Positions 32,590 through 42,067 are shown, numbered from the stretch's first letter. The stretch: DNA of 64,000 nucleotides from Magnolia sinica (GCF_029962835.1 NC_080582.1:21584032-21648031), one strand, 5' to 3'. Program-made: numbers and translations. The notes: generated by a model not told the origin, from the letters alone.

Positions 32590-34497
32590 CATGCTACAAG
32601 GTTCCTTCTCCTGACAATATCTTGATAAATTTCTCAGTAGATTTCTCAACAAGATCATCCAAAAGCCATTTTTGTAGTAGGCTTGGATGCCCTGGAGCAC
32701 GAATTTCCAGAAAAATTTATGGACCTTAGCATAAGGTTTTCTTTTAATCTCCTGAGGTGTCCAATGTATATATGATTCACCTATGACAGAGAAAGTTTCA
32801 GAGTTAGTATCCCATGGTGAATCAGAGACTATAAGCAAATAAAATTCAGAAAAATTCTCAATAGGTGATTTAGTCTCAACACATTCCGAAGTCTTAGACT
32901 CCGGTTCAATTTTCAGCTCCTCCTCCTTTAATGGTAAACATTTAGGATTTGGGGAAGGAGGGGCTTAAGAATAAGGGTTCTCTCAATCAGTAACAACTAC
33001 CGAAGTATTGTCTTACAAGGCATCCACTATTTCTGTTATCATATTATCATTTGGATCTTCAAAGTGTGCCAAGCAATCTTCCAGAAAGCTGAGAGATTCA
33101 GTTGAGAGAGACTCATTCTCCACATTGAAATATGTAATGATATGCTCAAGGACTCCATCATCTTTGAAAGTAGATGGACGTATACTCTCTTGCTCCTACC
33201 CTGCACAGACAAATTGAGGGTCAGTGGACGAAGGATTGATGTGAAGACTCTATCCATTGATACTACTCAGAATTGGCATTGAATCGTCAAAAATTAACAG
33301 TTCAGATGGTGGTCTCAACTGGGTGGCCTCAAATTAGTCCTACCGAGCATCATCCATCTCCCTAACCATCTTATAATTCAAATCAGGAGAGTGGTTTAAA
33401 CATGTCTCACAAAAGTTAGAAAGGTCGGTTGAAAGGGGCTCATCCTACACATTTAAATCAAACGTATCAGATGAGTGGAGTAGATCGTTATGACCGATCA
33501 CTTCGTGTACTTCTTGATCACTGACCTCGACCAAATTTGAGATCGATTTCAGGGGAATTTGGGTTGCACATTCATAATCGTCATCCTAATACTCATCATC
33601 GTCTAATTCAGCGTAGTTTACCAGTGAGATGGGATCACTTTCCTCATACTGTGTTTCTAGGTTGGGTTGAGGCTTGAAGAAACTAGCCTCTTCCTCTTCA
33701 TTGAAGCCAAGTGTGTCATGTGAATGAAGCGTGTCAACATCATTATATTTGCAAACTAACAGTGTCTCTTGATCACTTTTTTGGACAATCATCGAGATCG
33801 ATTTTTCGAAAAATTGAACCGTATGCTCATTAACAAAATCCAACTCTCTATTCACAATTTCAATACTTTGCATAAGCGAGTTAGGATCACTTTCTTCGCA
33901 TTGTGTTTCTGGATTGGGTTGAGGTTGAGATAATTTAGCCTCTTCCACCTCCATAAGGTGCAACTGAATTCGTTGAATTAAGGATTTGAGCAATTCACAT
34001 GATTGTATGAAATATTGATTGAATTGCTCTTGTGTATTCATGAGTTTCTGAAGTGAATCATCTTGGATCGTTTCTAGTTGAATTTCAAAGGTAGGGGATC
34101 CAAGAGAATAATCACTATAATCTCTTGTTGGTTCATCTCTCCAATGTTGATGTTTCCACTGATCATAATCATACGGGTCATAGGTGGGGAAGTTCGATGT
34201 TTGTTGATACGCATTATCACCCAAAATATAACCACACATTGTTTTCTTTTTGCCTGATGGGTGATAATAGTTCCCACCCCAATAATCACATACCGCTCTC
34301 TTAATTGGTAGGGTGTAATCATTTTCTCGCATATGATCGCGTATAGACTTCTTAACCGGTGGAGCATTATATTCCGGTGGGTTCTCGATGATGGTTTCAG
34401 AAAAATTTTGAGACAGGTTGTTTATTATCATAATCATCATACATCCCTTCCTAATGTCTCTTAGCTATCTCAGCATACTAACGTTCCCACTCTTGCA
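32590..34497 (-). pseudogene. Unassigned gag-position ORF of copy C (best preserved)
   Basis: The conserved start is M-Q-E-W-E-R (near 34497). After two stops and a frame change, 284 codons (34440-33586) are uninterrupted. Blocks include NFSETIIENPPEY, APPVKKSIRDHMREN, IKRAVCDYWGGNYYHPSGKK, YILGDNAYQQ, FPTYDPYDYDQWKHQHWRDE, LGSPTFEIQLETIQDDSLQK, a helix LLKSLIQRIQLHL, and a repeated acidic module PQPNPETQCEESDPNSL / PQPNLETQYEESDPISL. A distal block (32838-32590) reads HKFFWKFVLQGIQAYYKNG and FWMILLRNLL. I recognise no known retroelement domain. Conservation of the same blocks in A and B implies past selection on the protein. Role unknown; a capsid-like or packaging function is a guess. Confidence 0.6.
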
Positions 34498-34959
34498 TGA
34501 TGAAACCCTAACTCTGAATCTTATCCTAAAAAAGGAAAAAAAAAATCCTACAAAAATATACAAAGTAGAGGAGTTGGAAAGAAGTTACCAAATTGGAGGA
34601 AATCTATGTAGGACCTGCAAAAGAAAAGGGAAAGTGAATTGGTTTCTAAAAAAAATAAGAAAGCAACCTAGTTTCTAAGAATGAAAAAGAAAAGTTTCTA
34701 AAAACAGAAAATATAAAGCTTCTAAAAAGAGAAAAAGTTAGTTTCTAAAAACAATTAGAAAAGTTTCTAAACCTAGAATTAGAAAGTAGATCTAAGAAAA
34801 ATGAAAAAAGAAAGTTTCTAAAAAAGTTAGTTTCTAAAAACAATTAGAAAAGTTTCTAAAATAATTCAGAAAACCCTAATCCTAAAAATAGAAACTAGAA
34901 AAACCCTAATCTTAAACTCATTCCAAAACTAATTAATCTCAGAAAAACGCAACCGTTAG
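34498..34959 (-). repeat. Leader of copy C with TTTCTAAAA repeats
   Basis: Imperfect repeats of AGTTTCTAAAAACAATTAGA type between the primer site and ORF start; the same kind as in copy A but half the length. Confidence 0.6.
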
Positions 34960-34977
34960 TCCCCGACAACTGCGCCA
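34960..34977 (-). promoter_or_regulatory. tRNA-Asp primer-binding site of copy C
   Basis: Minus strand TGGCGCAGTTGTCGGGGA, two differences from the intact complement of tRNA-Asp, six bases after the LTR terminus GTGAACA. Confidence 0.85.
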
Positions 34978-34983
34978 AAAACT

Positions 34984-36390
34984 TGTTCACAACCCCAAGT
35001 GTAGGGTCGCGATGTAGTAATAATCTCGGTAAGACCGAGGTCGAATCCACAGGGACTGAACTTGTGTGTTTTTTGAAAGTAACTAGAACTAGAACTAGAA
35101 GAAGATGTAAACCTAAATCTAAAATATTTGAGAAAGTGATTTTGAATAAAGTAATTAAAACTTATAAATTTAAAGGTAGTAACTAAGGTGCCAAGGATCC
35201 ACTTGTAGCAATTGAGAGGCTACCTTTCTTGATTCAAGGATACAACTGAAATCAGAGTCTTATCCTATCTAATTGGTAAGAAGAGATTTGTCAGATCTCT
35301 AAACTTCTCATGGATCTAATCATCAATGGATGAGAGTTCTGAGGATTTGGAAATGGTTCCATCACCTAACCATGCCCAGGAGACAAGGCAAACAATAGGA
35401 TTTACCAATCCTATAACTAATTATAAGAGAATTGTGAAGGTCAGAAAGGATTCCATCATCCTACCATGCCTAAGGGATGATGGTGAACAACAAGATTTTC
35501 TAATTTTGCAATCTCAATTTTGGAAAAGAAGATATTTTAAGCTATCGCAGATCTATTGTAATTTGTCATAACAAACCATTAAAAGCTAAAAATATTCCTT
35601 AATAATCAAACTAGAATCCAAGAGAGTTCAACAAAACATGAATCAAAACAAAGCAAACATCTCAATCATGCTACAAGCTTCACCTCTTAGCCCTAGCGAA
35701 GAGGTTTAGCCAACCATAGACATAATTGAACTAATAACTCTTAAACAAAACATCAACTAAAGAAGAAGAAGAACTTCTCAACGATGGCTCCACCCTTTTG
35801 CTCCCCTCCTAAAACCTTAGAAGATACCTAGGAACATCATAAGGACTCGTATTTATAGTTTTGCAACTCCAACTTTTGCATCAAGTTAGAAAAATGTGGA
35901 AGCCACCTCAAATTTACGTAGTTCGTGTGCTGTCTACGTAACCTTAGACTAGTCGAAGAAATATTTCGACTGGTCAAGGGCGCCTTCGACTGGTCGAGGG
36001 TTTCCTTCGACTGGTTGAGCATAACGGGATTTTAGAGGATTTTGTCATTGAAATTCAAGTCGAGGAATCTTCGACTAGTCGAGGAATTAGTCGAATGAGG
36101 TAGATTTTTAGGGTTCCTTTTCTTCCACTTCAAGTTTTCAATGCTTTTCATTCCTCACTTGGTTTCCTTGGATCTTTGACATGTAAATTCTTCACTCTTG
36201 GTCTCATAAGATCCATCCTTGACCTTGGTGATTCTTGAGCATTAAATCCATACTTTTAGCATCCTTTTCAATTCAAGTTCTTAAACTCACCTTGCAACAT
36301 AAACATGATTAAAATAGAATATTAAGCATTATTATGTTCATAAAACTAAGTAATAAATAAGAGATAATATGCAATATTTGAGTCTCAACA
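34984..36390 (-). mobile_element. 5' LTR of copy C
   Basis: Complete LTR of 1407 bp: TGTTGAGACTCAAATATTGC at 36390 to GGGTTGTGAACA at 34984. U3 has at least five TTCGACTAGTCGA or TTCGACTGGTCGAGG words (35945-36095), then TATA at 35850-35857, a GAGGTGAAGCTTGTAGCATG block (about 35680) and, near the end, GACCTCGGTCTTACCGAGAT. Confidence 0.9.
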
Positions 36391-37000
36391 GCGTGCCCCG
36401 CAAGAGCCAGTTTCAAGCCTTTGATTCTTTCCGCTGCTTCACTAGGGTTGACTTGGATACGGATGTTTTCAGCAACATTATAAATAGTGTCTAGAGGGCT
36501 GGAGGAATGAGGGGCTACAGGAGAACTGGATGGGGAATTTCCACGAACATCTGTCGGGCGCCTCTGTCCCCAACCTCTAGTTGCCTCCAGAAATTACGGA
36601 TTAGACACGGGCGTACTTCTGATGGGAGAAATCTGGTTGGGTCGTTGGGTATGTTTGGGGGTGCCCTCGTATCATGGGTTCTCTGTAAAGTCGTCTGCTC
36701 CTTCTGAAATTCGTTGGGGATCCTCTTCTCAGGCCGTTCCCTGGCCACTGTTAACACTCTTGCATCTACCATTTTACTGCTCAAAAGATTCATCACTGTT
36801 GATGCTTCCTTCTCCTCGGCAAACCTAATAAACGCGAACCTCCTAGGCCTCTGCAGTATGAGGTCCCACGGTCGGAAGATGTTCACGATCCTACCATACT
36901 TCCCGAAGATTCTATGGAGGTCATTGGTGGTGGAGTCATAGGAGATGTTGGCTATGAACAGGGATTGAATGGGGGTTTTCTCCGCCGCACTTCCATCCAT
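36391..37000 (-). pseudogene. LINE-1 ORF1, N-terminal part with an RRM domain
   Basis: Starts M-D-G-S-A-A-E-K-T at 37000, the first ATG after the LINE 5' leader. Residues about 12-90 form an RNA-recognition motif: SLFIANISYDSTTNDLHRIF (RNP2-like strand and first helix), KYGRIVNIF, RRFAFIRFAEEKEA (RNP1-like, with the aromatic pair in F-A-F-I-R-F) and VDARVLTVARERPEKR. It is open for 161 codons to a stop at 36515. In-frame coding-like sequence (IYNVAENIRIQVNPSEAAER) continues to the LTR insertion at 36390. RRM-type ORF1 proteins are known in a subset of plant L1 elements and coat the LINE RNA. Confidence 0.75.
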
Positions 37001-37113
37001 TGTGAATCCCTAGCCATTAGGGTAGGGTCACTCTTTTTTATTATTATTTACCAACTCGGCAAATAGTAGCATGATCTGTCTAGTCATGTAGCTTGGTCAG
37101 TCTTTTTTCGGGT

Positions 37114-37124
37114 GCTCACAGAGC
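37114..37124. repeat. Target-site duplication of LINE-1 (right copy)
   Basis: GCTCACAGAGC, identical to 23672-23682. Confidence 0.8.
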
Positions 37125-37273
37125 TTGTAACATGGACGGTTTGGATCGTGTGATCACAGAGGGTGTGGCCCCAGTTGCGGCGACATACATTTGTTTGTGT
37201 GAAACCCTCACTTGGCGCACATTAGAAGCTCGTAACATCTCTCTCTCTTACCAATGGGGAAGAATCTCAAATC

Positions 37274-37318
<45 letters not shown>

Positions 37319-37528
37319 TCTCCTTCGACCGCTTTTTATCTTCCTCTCGAAACCCTAACCCTAGTTTTAGCATTTCAACTCTCGAAAATCACCGCAACTT
37401 CAAATTCTTGTATCTGATTTATATCGAATCCTGGGAATTCCGAACTTCCGAATCTCTGGAAAGAGGAGTTGTTGAATCTGTTGTTGTTTCTCTCGATTAA
37501 GACTCTAGGATTTTGGCATTCTGAGGTA
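37125..37528 (+). other. 5'-UTR-like leader with CT microsatellite and a candidate first exon
   Basis: After the end of the GTGG-CCAC repeat (37125-about 37200) comes a pyrimidine-rich stretch with a CT repeat (37275-37321), then CGAAACCCTAACCCTAG (a telo-box-like AAACCCTA element), then compositionally balanced sequence to CATTCTGAG. GTATGGCAG follows at about 37525, a good splice donor. This is the usual look of a plant housekeeping-gene 5' UTR exon. A frame stays open across it, but no protein similarity is seen and the CT repeat explains the Ser/Leu run. Confidence 0.4.
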
Positions 37529-37737
37529 TGGCAGTTTTTCCTAATCTTGGAAATTTACAGTTCTCAATGCTTGCGTTTTAGTCGATTGCTCCAACATATG
37601 GGATTCGATTCCTAATAGAAACCCTAGCTTTTGGCGTTTTCAGTAGAAATCAAGAATTTTCAGGATTCTACAGCTTCGAGTCTTTATAAAACCATTATTT
37701 CATTCATTTTCTCTTGCTTCTGGTATTGAATTCTTTT

Positions 37738-38217
37738 CAGGAAGCCTAGGTCTCGGCAACTATGGCGAAATGTGCCATTTTTTATTTTTTATTTTTTGAA
37801 GATTTTGTAGATCGAAGGCTCTATTTTCTAACCCTAGTTTTGAAATCCATGTTTACGAGGAAGCGGTGCTATATGACAACCTGATCGAGGCAAACCAGAG
37901 ACCGGAGTGGCTGATTAGGATGGTGGTGAAGGGAAGATGCAGTGCATGTTGAATTTCATGTTATTCTACGTGTTTAACGAAATTCCTCAACCAGAATGTG
38001 GTTCTTAGACTTTGTAAACGACAATGTAATTGTAAATGAGTCTAATATGTTCTTTTTCTTGATTTTCTTCTCTATTGTCACATAAAATTCTCACTGTTCT
38101 AATGCAGTCATGGTAAGAAAATGTTGAAGCATTGGGTCCAGTGTGATGGATATACTTGATGTAATGTGAGTCACGACCATGCTTCAAAGAGACTCAAGAG
38201 TGACAGGTATGTTTTCT
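37738..38217 (+). pseudogene. Possible exons of an unidentified, broken gene
   Basis: A splice-acceptor-like TTCTTTTCAG precedes GAAGCCTAGG (about 37741). At 37857-37955 one frame reads VYEEAVLYDNLIEANQRPEW followed by LIRMVVKGR. This looks like real protein sequence, but I do not recognise it, and it has no in-frame start nearby. At 38108-38207 an AATGCAG acceptor and a GACAG-GTATGT donor enclose a 100-base segment with a stop in each plausible frame. The composition suggests decayed exons downstream of the leader at 37125-37528. Confidence 0.3.
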
Positions 38218-38258
38218 TCCCAGCTCTTGCTGAAGGATGTGTTTGGTTGCACCAAATA

Positions 38259-39148
38259 TGATGTAGATATCAGTGGTGCGCCCTTTAGAATGTACTAGAG
38301 GAGTTGATGTGGATGGACTACAGGTCCATCGGACCCACTTTCTAACGCGCTACGAGTGCAGGAGCGGCATGACTACACCCTGACCATAGATCCATAGGTC
38401 GGATTGCACACCCTACCACACGGGTGTTCACCCTGACCATAGATCCATGGGTCGGGTTTCACACCCTACCACATGGGTTTTTTAGTTTTGAACTTCTTTG
38501 TTATTTTTCTTGTTTTAGGGGCTTTATTGCAACTTTCTTTATTTTTCGTCTTTTTGTTATTTTTCTTGTTTCCAAGGGCTTTAGTGCACTTTTACTTTTT
38601 CCATAGCTTATATATACATTGTGAGGAACCTTATTTTCGTTATTATTGAATGAATAAGAATTCTTCTATTTTCTTCCTCTTTATTCCAGAGATTAGGATT
38701 TCAGGATTGGCCCTTGGGTGTTGAGGATTCTACCCCGATTTTGGGTTTCCCTCTTTCTAAGATATTTGAGGTGTAGGAAAAGGCAAGGATTATCTTCTTC
38801 CTTTTGTTTTGACGACAAAGGACTTATACCTTCTTCATCTCAAACCCCTCATCCTTCACCCCTTTCATTTCTCTCTGGATATTAGTCAGTAGAATCAGAT
38901 CCAAGCTTACTCGTGGACTGACTTATGCTAGATCTGGGATATCCTCATATTCCGAAATCCTCCCTTTTTACTGTTTACGTGATCTTATGCTAAGAGGCAT
39001 AATCCTGTCGGAATAATCTCATCTTTGTGTTGAGATTTACCTAATCCCTTTGATTAGAAACAGTTAATTGATTGATGTATTTATTTGAATATTCTTTAAT
39101 CTGATTATACATGCATCTAAGGTTAGGTTATCACATATCCCTACATCA
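38259..39148 (+). mobile_element. Solo LTR, 890 bp, probably Ty1/copia, with 5-bp target duplication
   Basis: Bounded by TGATGTAGATATC and CCCTACATCA, so the termini are TGATGT...ACATCA. The perfect pentamer AAATA stands on both sides (38254-38258 and 39149-39153). A TATA box (TATATATACATT, 38609-38616) is followed by GAATGAATAAGAATTC, a plausible R region with a polyadenylation signal. Neither interior sequence nor a second LTR is present, so it formed by LTR-LTR recombination. Superfamily assignment is by general look only. Confidence 0.8.
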
Positions 39149-39153
39149 AAATA

Positions 39154-39403
39154 TCACGAATTTTCATGATATTTCATATTCTAATTTTGCACCAATAGTG
39201 CGTGCAACATCTAAAAGCAATTTTTTTTCCTTCATATTATTGTTGATCATGTGATTTGAGAAAGAGTGGTTGGTGATCAATAGAGTTGGATGAAATGGGG
39301 AGTACAAGCTTTGCCTGAATCATTGTAAGATAGGAATACTTTGTTAGAACTTGAAAGGCATGTGACAACTTCTTCATGGTCCAGATATGCTCAGTGAATT
39401 CTC

Positions 39404-39435
<32 letters not shown>

Positions 39436-39722
39436 ATCGTGTTTGAAGTTTGAACTTGAAAGGGTGCTTTTGTTGAGAATGTGCCTTTAAGTCACTGGAT
39501 GTGATGTTCTCGTAGCCTTTTGTTTCATAAGGCTTAAGGAAATTAGTGTATAGGGAGTTTGGTTCAGCATCAATTCGCTGGTACAACAATTCTGTGGGGG
39601 TTCTGGTCAGTTTTAAATCATTAAAAGTTTAAGACTGATTCTTTCAATTGGCCCTCCATAGACAATTAGTATCATAAGAGTTCCTGTTTTGAATTTTCGA
39701 TTGACAAAGCAAGATTCTTAAA
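39154..39722 (+). other. Intron-like spacer, no feature
   Basis: AT-rich with a 29-base A run near 39403. Nothing else supportable. Confidence 0.3.
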
Positions 39723-39765
39723 GCTGACCCCAAATAGCTGGGACAAGGCTGCAATGATGGTGATA
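39723..39765 (+). mobile_element. RTE-type LINE 3' tail fragment
   Basis: GCTGACCCCAAATAGCTGGG followed by ACAAGGCTGCAATGATGGTGAT matches the conserved 3' end of plant RTE LINEs (GACCCC-AAATAG-TGGGA-AAGGCT plus a GAT-rich tail). The antisense equivalent is at 40522-40570. Confidence 0.6.
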
Positions 39766-39850
39766 GGTATGTACTATAAGTCTATAATGATACCTGAACA
39801 TTATGCTTTAGTTAGAAAATATCCATTACTTTGCTTACTCTATGTTTCAG

Positions 39851-39955
39851 AGAAGCATTTATCAATACATTCATGGTGCAACTTGTTGTGCTATCCAACC
39901 ACCTAAATGGGAGAGATACCCATGTGCGCCAGATCAAACTTTACAGACCCAGACC
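39851..39955 (+). pseudogene. Exon resembling APC10/DOC1, anaphase-promoting complex subunit 10
   Basis: A 105-base exon with acceptor TATGTTTCAG and donor GTATGTCAG encodes [16 protein letters not shown] then [19 protein letters not shown]. This is the C-terminal part of the APC10 DOC domain, where plant proteins have a very similar [32 protein letters not shown] stretch (recognised from the family). In the APC/C ubiquitin ligase this domain helps bind degron-bearing substrates. The exon is open with intact splice sites, but I find none of the other APC10 exons in the surrounding 3 kb. It is an isolated fragment, with R replacing G before PRP. Confidence 0.75.
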
Positions 39956-40519
39956 GTATGTCAGAATCCTCCAATGCAGGAACGGTTTATTAAATAGCCG
40001 TTTACTTAATAGCTCTGAAAACTTGCTCTGTTTCTTCATATAGAATGTAGTTTGGATTTTTAAATTTGACCTGGAACCTTTAACACATCTCAATAACTAC
40101 ATAACAGGCAAACTATTTTTAAAAAAGTTTGCTCATCAGGCATGCATGTCAGGCATGCTTGGTTCTTCATATATAATGTAATCTACACGTGCTATTTTGA
40201 CCCAGAAACTCTGATCATCTGAATGGCTTTATTACCAAGGAACCCTATGTTTAAAAAGTTCCCCTGTTGAGCACACATCCAACATGCTTGTCACGCACAA
40301 CCTATGACTTCTAGCTACTAGAACCTCAGTTCATTCTTTTTCTTGTGTCCTTTGTTCTTACTGGTAGGGTTCTTTTTATTATTATTATTGTGATTGCCTG
40401 TTTATCTAGGCATATCTTATCATGTTATAGTCTTACAACTAAAAAATTATGCCACAAAATACCTATTCTTTTGATGTATATCGATTTATCTAGACACCTT
40501 TTTTTACATCTTATTCTTT
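39956..40519 (+). other. Intron-like sequence, no supported feature
   Basis: AT-rich; two imperfect copies of a GGCATGC/TTGGTTCTTCATATA-type segment (39990-40290). The missing last APC10 exon was looked for here and not found. Confidence 0.3.
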
Positions 40520-41260
40520 TATCATCATCAGCAGCAGCAGCAGCAGAGCCTTGTCCTGGCCATTTTGGGTCGGCTTTACAAATCATGTTTCATTAATCAA
40601 TCATAAGGACATATCCTCATAAGTAAACAAGCTTTCATATCCTTCTCACTACCTCAATCAAAGCCCTTTTAAGGCCTTCCTCTTATCCTCATTTCAGGCC
40701 CTTCATCCCTAACCAATTTCCCCTCCTTTTGTGTCTGATTTTACAACTCATGTTTTTGTGATCATTCCCATCTAAGGACATCCTCAGTAGGTAAACTAGC
40801 TTTCATATCCTTCTTGTTATCTCTATCCAAGTACTTTTAGGTCTTCCTCTCGTCATCATTTCAGGCCCTTCAACCCTAATCAATCTTCCCTTCATGTTAG
40901 GTTGGCTTTACAAACCATGTTTTGCTACTCAATTCTAAGGATATATCGTAAGTAAACAAGCATATGTTTTCTTCTCACAACCTCAATCCATGTCCTTTTA
41001 GGTGTTCCTCTCATATTCATTTTAGGCTCTTCAACTCCAATCACTGTTCCCCTCCATGCCAGAGTCGTCTCTGGTTTTGTTGCACATGACAAACCATCTC
41101 AATCTACTCTTCATCATTTCTTCCTATCAAGATTGCTAGACTGTGTATGATGACCTCATTCTTAACCTATCATTGTCTTCACACACTTTCATCTCAACAT
41201 TCTCATCTCTACAACACCTAAATCTCTGCTCATGCTGCTTTCTAACTACCTAACAATTTG
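40520..41260 (-). mobile_element. RTE-type LINE 3' fragment with threefold tandem duplication
   Basis: On the minus strand the upstream part (41260-41060) reads VVRKQHEQRFRCCRDENVEM then KVCEDNDRLRMRS, and SRLRWFVMCNKT. These match the C-terminal region of plant RTE reverse transcriptases (AVKKQHI-KM-VAEMRMLRWMCG... and RLRWFGHV-RRP). Downstream, a 165-170 base unit is repeated three times (about 41075-40905, 40905-40740, 40740-40570), marked by AGGCCTTCC/CATTTCAGGCCCTTCA words. It ends in the RTE terminus GCCGACCCAAAATGGCCAGG plus a (GCT)n(GAT)n tail at 40522-40548. Many stops; a dead 5'-truncated copy. Confidence 0.7.
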
Positions 41261-41904
41261 CCTCATATAGTATACTGGGTTTCTTTTTTTTTCTTTTTTC
41301 TTTTACTGCTTTATAAATTAAAATTTGTATACTTGTGTATCTTTCAACGTTATAATGTTAACTTTACAATAAATTGTTGTGCTTTTTACAGTTTCCTTGT
41401 TTGACACCTCATGTACATGTCTGATGTCTTAACCATCTGTATTTAAGTTGTATTCCTTTGTAGTCATTCAAAATATCATCTTGCATTGGGAATCTTGTTA
41501 ACCTTTTCCAAGTTTCTCCTAAATTTAGTCCAATCAACTCGTGGCAATTGAGTAAGCCCCTTTCTATTGGTGGAGCTATTTTAACAAGTATATGGAATTT
41601 TAGTAGATGAACTCTTCTACCAAGGTACCGCTATTACTAAACCTGCTCACCCTTTAATTACCACTTGTCTATTGCCACAATCATCATTGACACCGCCATC
41701 TTAGCCTTTGTCCTGTTAATCTGGGGTGGCATTTATATGTTAGATTGGAAAATAAAATAGAAGTGAATAGATATTAAAATATATTAATATTCTTATCATC
41801 AACTTCTTCTAAATTGATTCAGTGGCTGCAAGGGTGTTTAAATGGCGCTTATGACTAACTCTCCTTTCCGTGGAAATGGTCAAAGAATTTAGTAATAATA
41901 TTAT
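41261..41904 (+). other. Intron-like sequence, no supported feature
   Basis: AT-rich, T runs at 41286-41305. Nothing supportable apart from the approach to the RsgA-like exon. Confidence 0.3.
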
Positions 41905-42065
41905 TATTTCACTTTTCTATGGTTGTAGCCTCTATGGATTGAACACCCTAGTAGACACTTTGAAAGAACAAACAACTGTGATTGTAGGTCCAAGTGGCGT
42001 TGGGAAGCCCAGCCTGATCAATGCGTTGAGAAGCAATCAACCTGTTTCTGATGAGTGGCTTGAGC

Positions 42066-42067
<2 letters not shown>
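41905..42067 (+). pseudogene. Exon resembling RsgA/YjeQ circularly permuted GTPase
   Basis: The frame reads SLFYGCSLYGLNTLVDTLKE then QTTVIVGPSGVGKPSLINAL and RSNQPVSDEWLEQ, ending at a GAGCAG-GTGTGT donor. The pattern (L)LV--L----TVIVG-SGVGKSSLIN-L is the P-loop region of RsgA, the ribosome small-subunit maturation GTPase; in plants a nuclear gene encodes organellar versions. The Walker A Ser/Thr that binds magnesium is Pro here (GVGKP), which should destroy nucleotide binding. The OB-fold, G4 and zinc-finger exons are not found nearby. This is an isolated, inactive fragment on the same strand as the APC10-like exon. Confidence 0.75.

Larger units (their letters stand above)
30080..36390 (-). 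mobile_element. Copy C of the non-autonomous LTR element
   Basis: Minus-strand order is 5' LTR (36390-34984), primer-binding site (34977-34960), leader (34959-34498), unassigned ORF (34497-about 32590), spacer, polypurine tract, 3' LTR (31460-30080). The 3.5 kb interior lacks pol. It sits inside ORF1 of LINE-1. The right flank is GCGTG; no matching pentamer is found on the left because copy C' intervenes. Confidence 0.8.
23683..37113 (-). mobile_element. LINE-1: near full-length L1-type LINE, interrupted by LTR elements
   Basis: On the minus strand, from right to left: a 5' leader (37113-37001), ORF1 with an RNA-recognition motif (37000-36391, continued at 28764-27991), ORF2 with endonuclease, reverse transcriptase and RNase H (about 27990-23845), a short 3' tail and A-run at 23683-23691. 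Identical 11-bp duplications (GCTCACAGAGC) flank it. Without the 7.6 kb insert at 28765-36390 the LINE is about 5.8 kb, a normal full length for plant L1. Stops and frameshifts throughout ORF2 show that it is inactive. Confidence 0.85.

Noticed and set aside
37093-37500. 135-codon plus-strand frame over the CT repeat as a gene
   Set aside because: Its middle is a Ser/Leu run from the microsatellite; better read as a 5' UTR exon ending at a splice donor.
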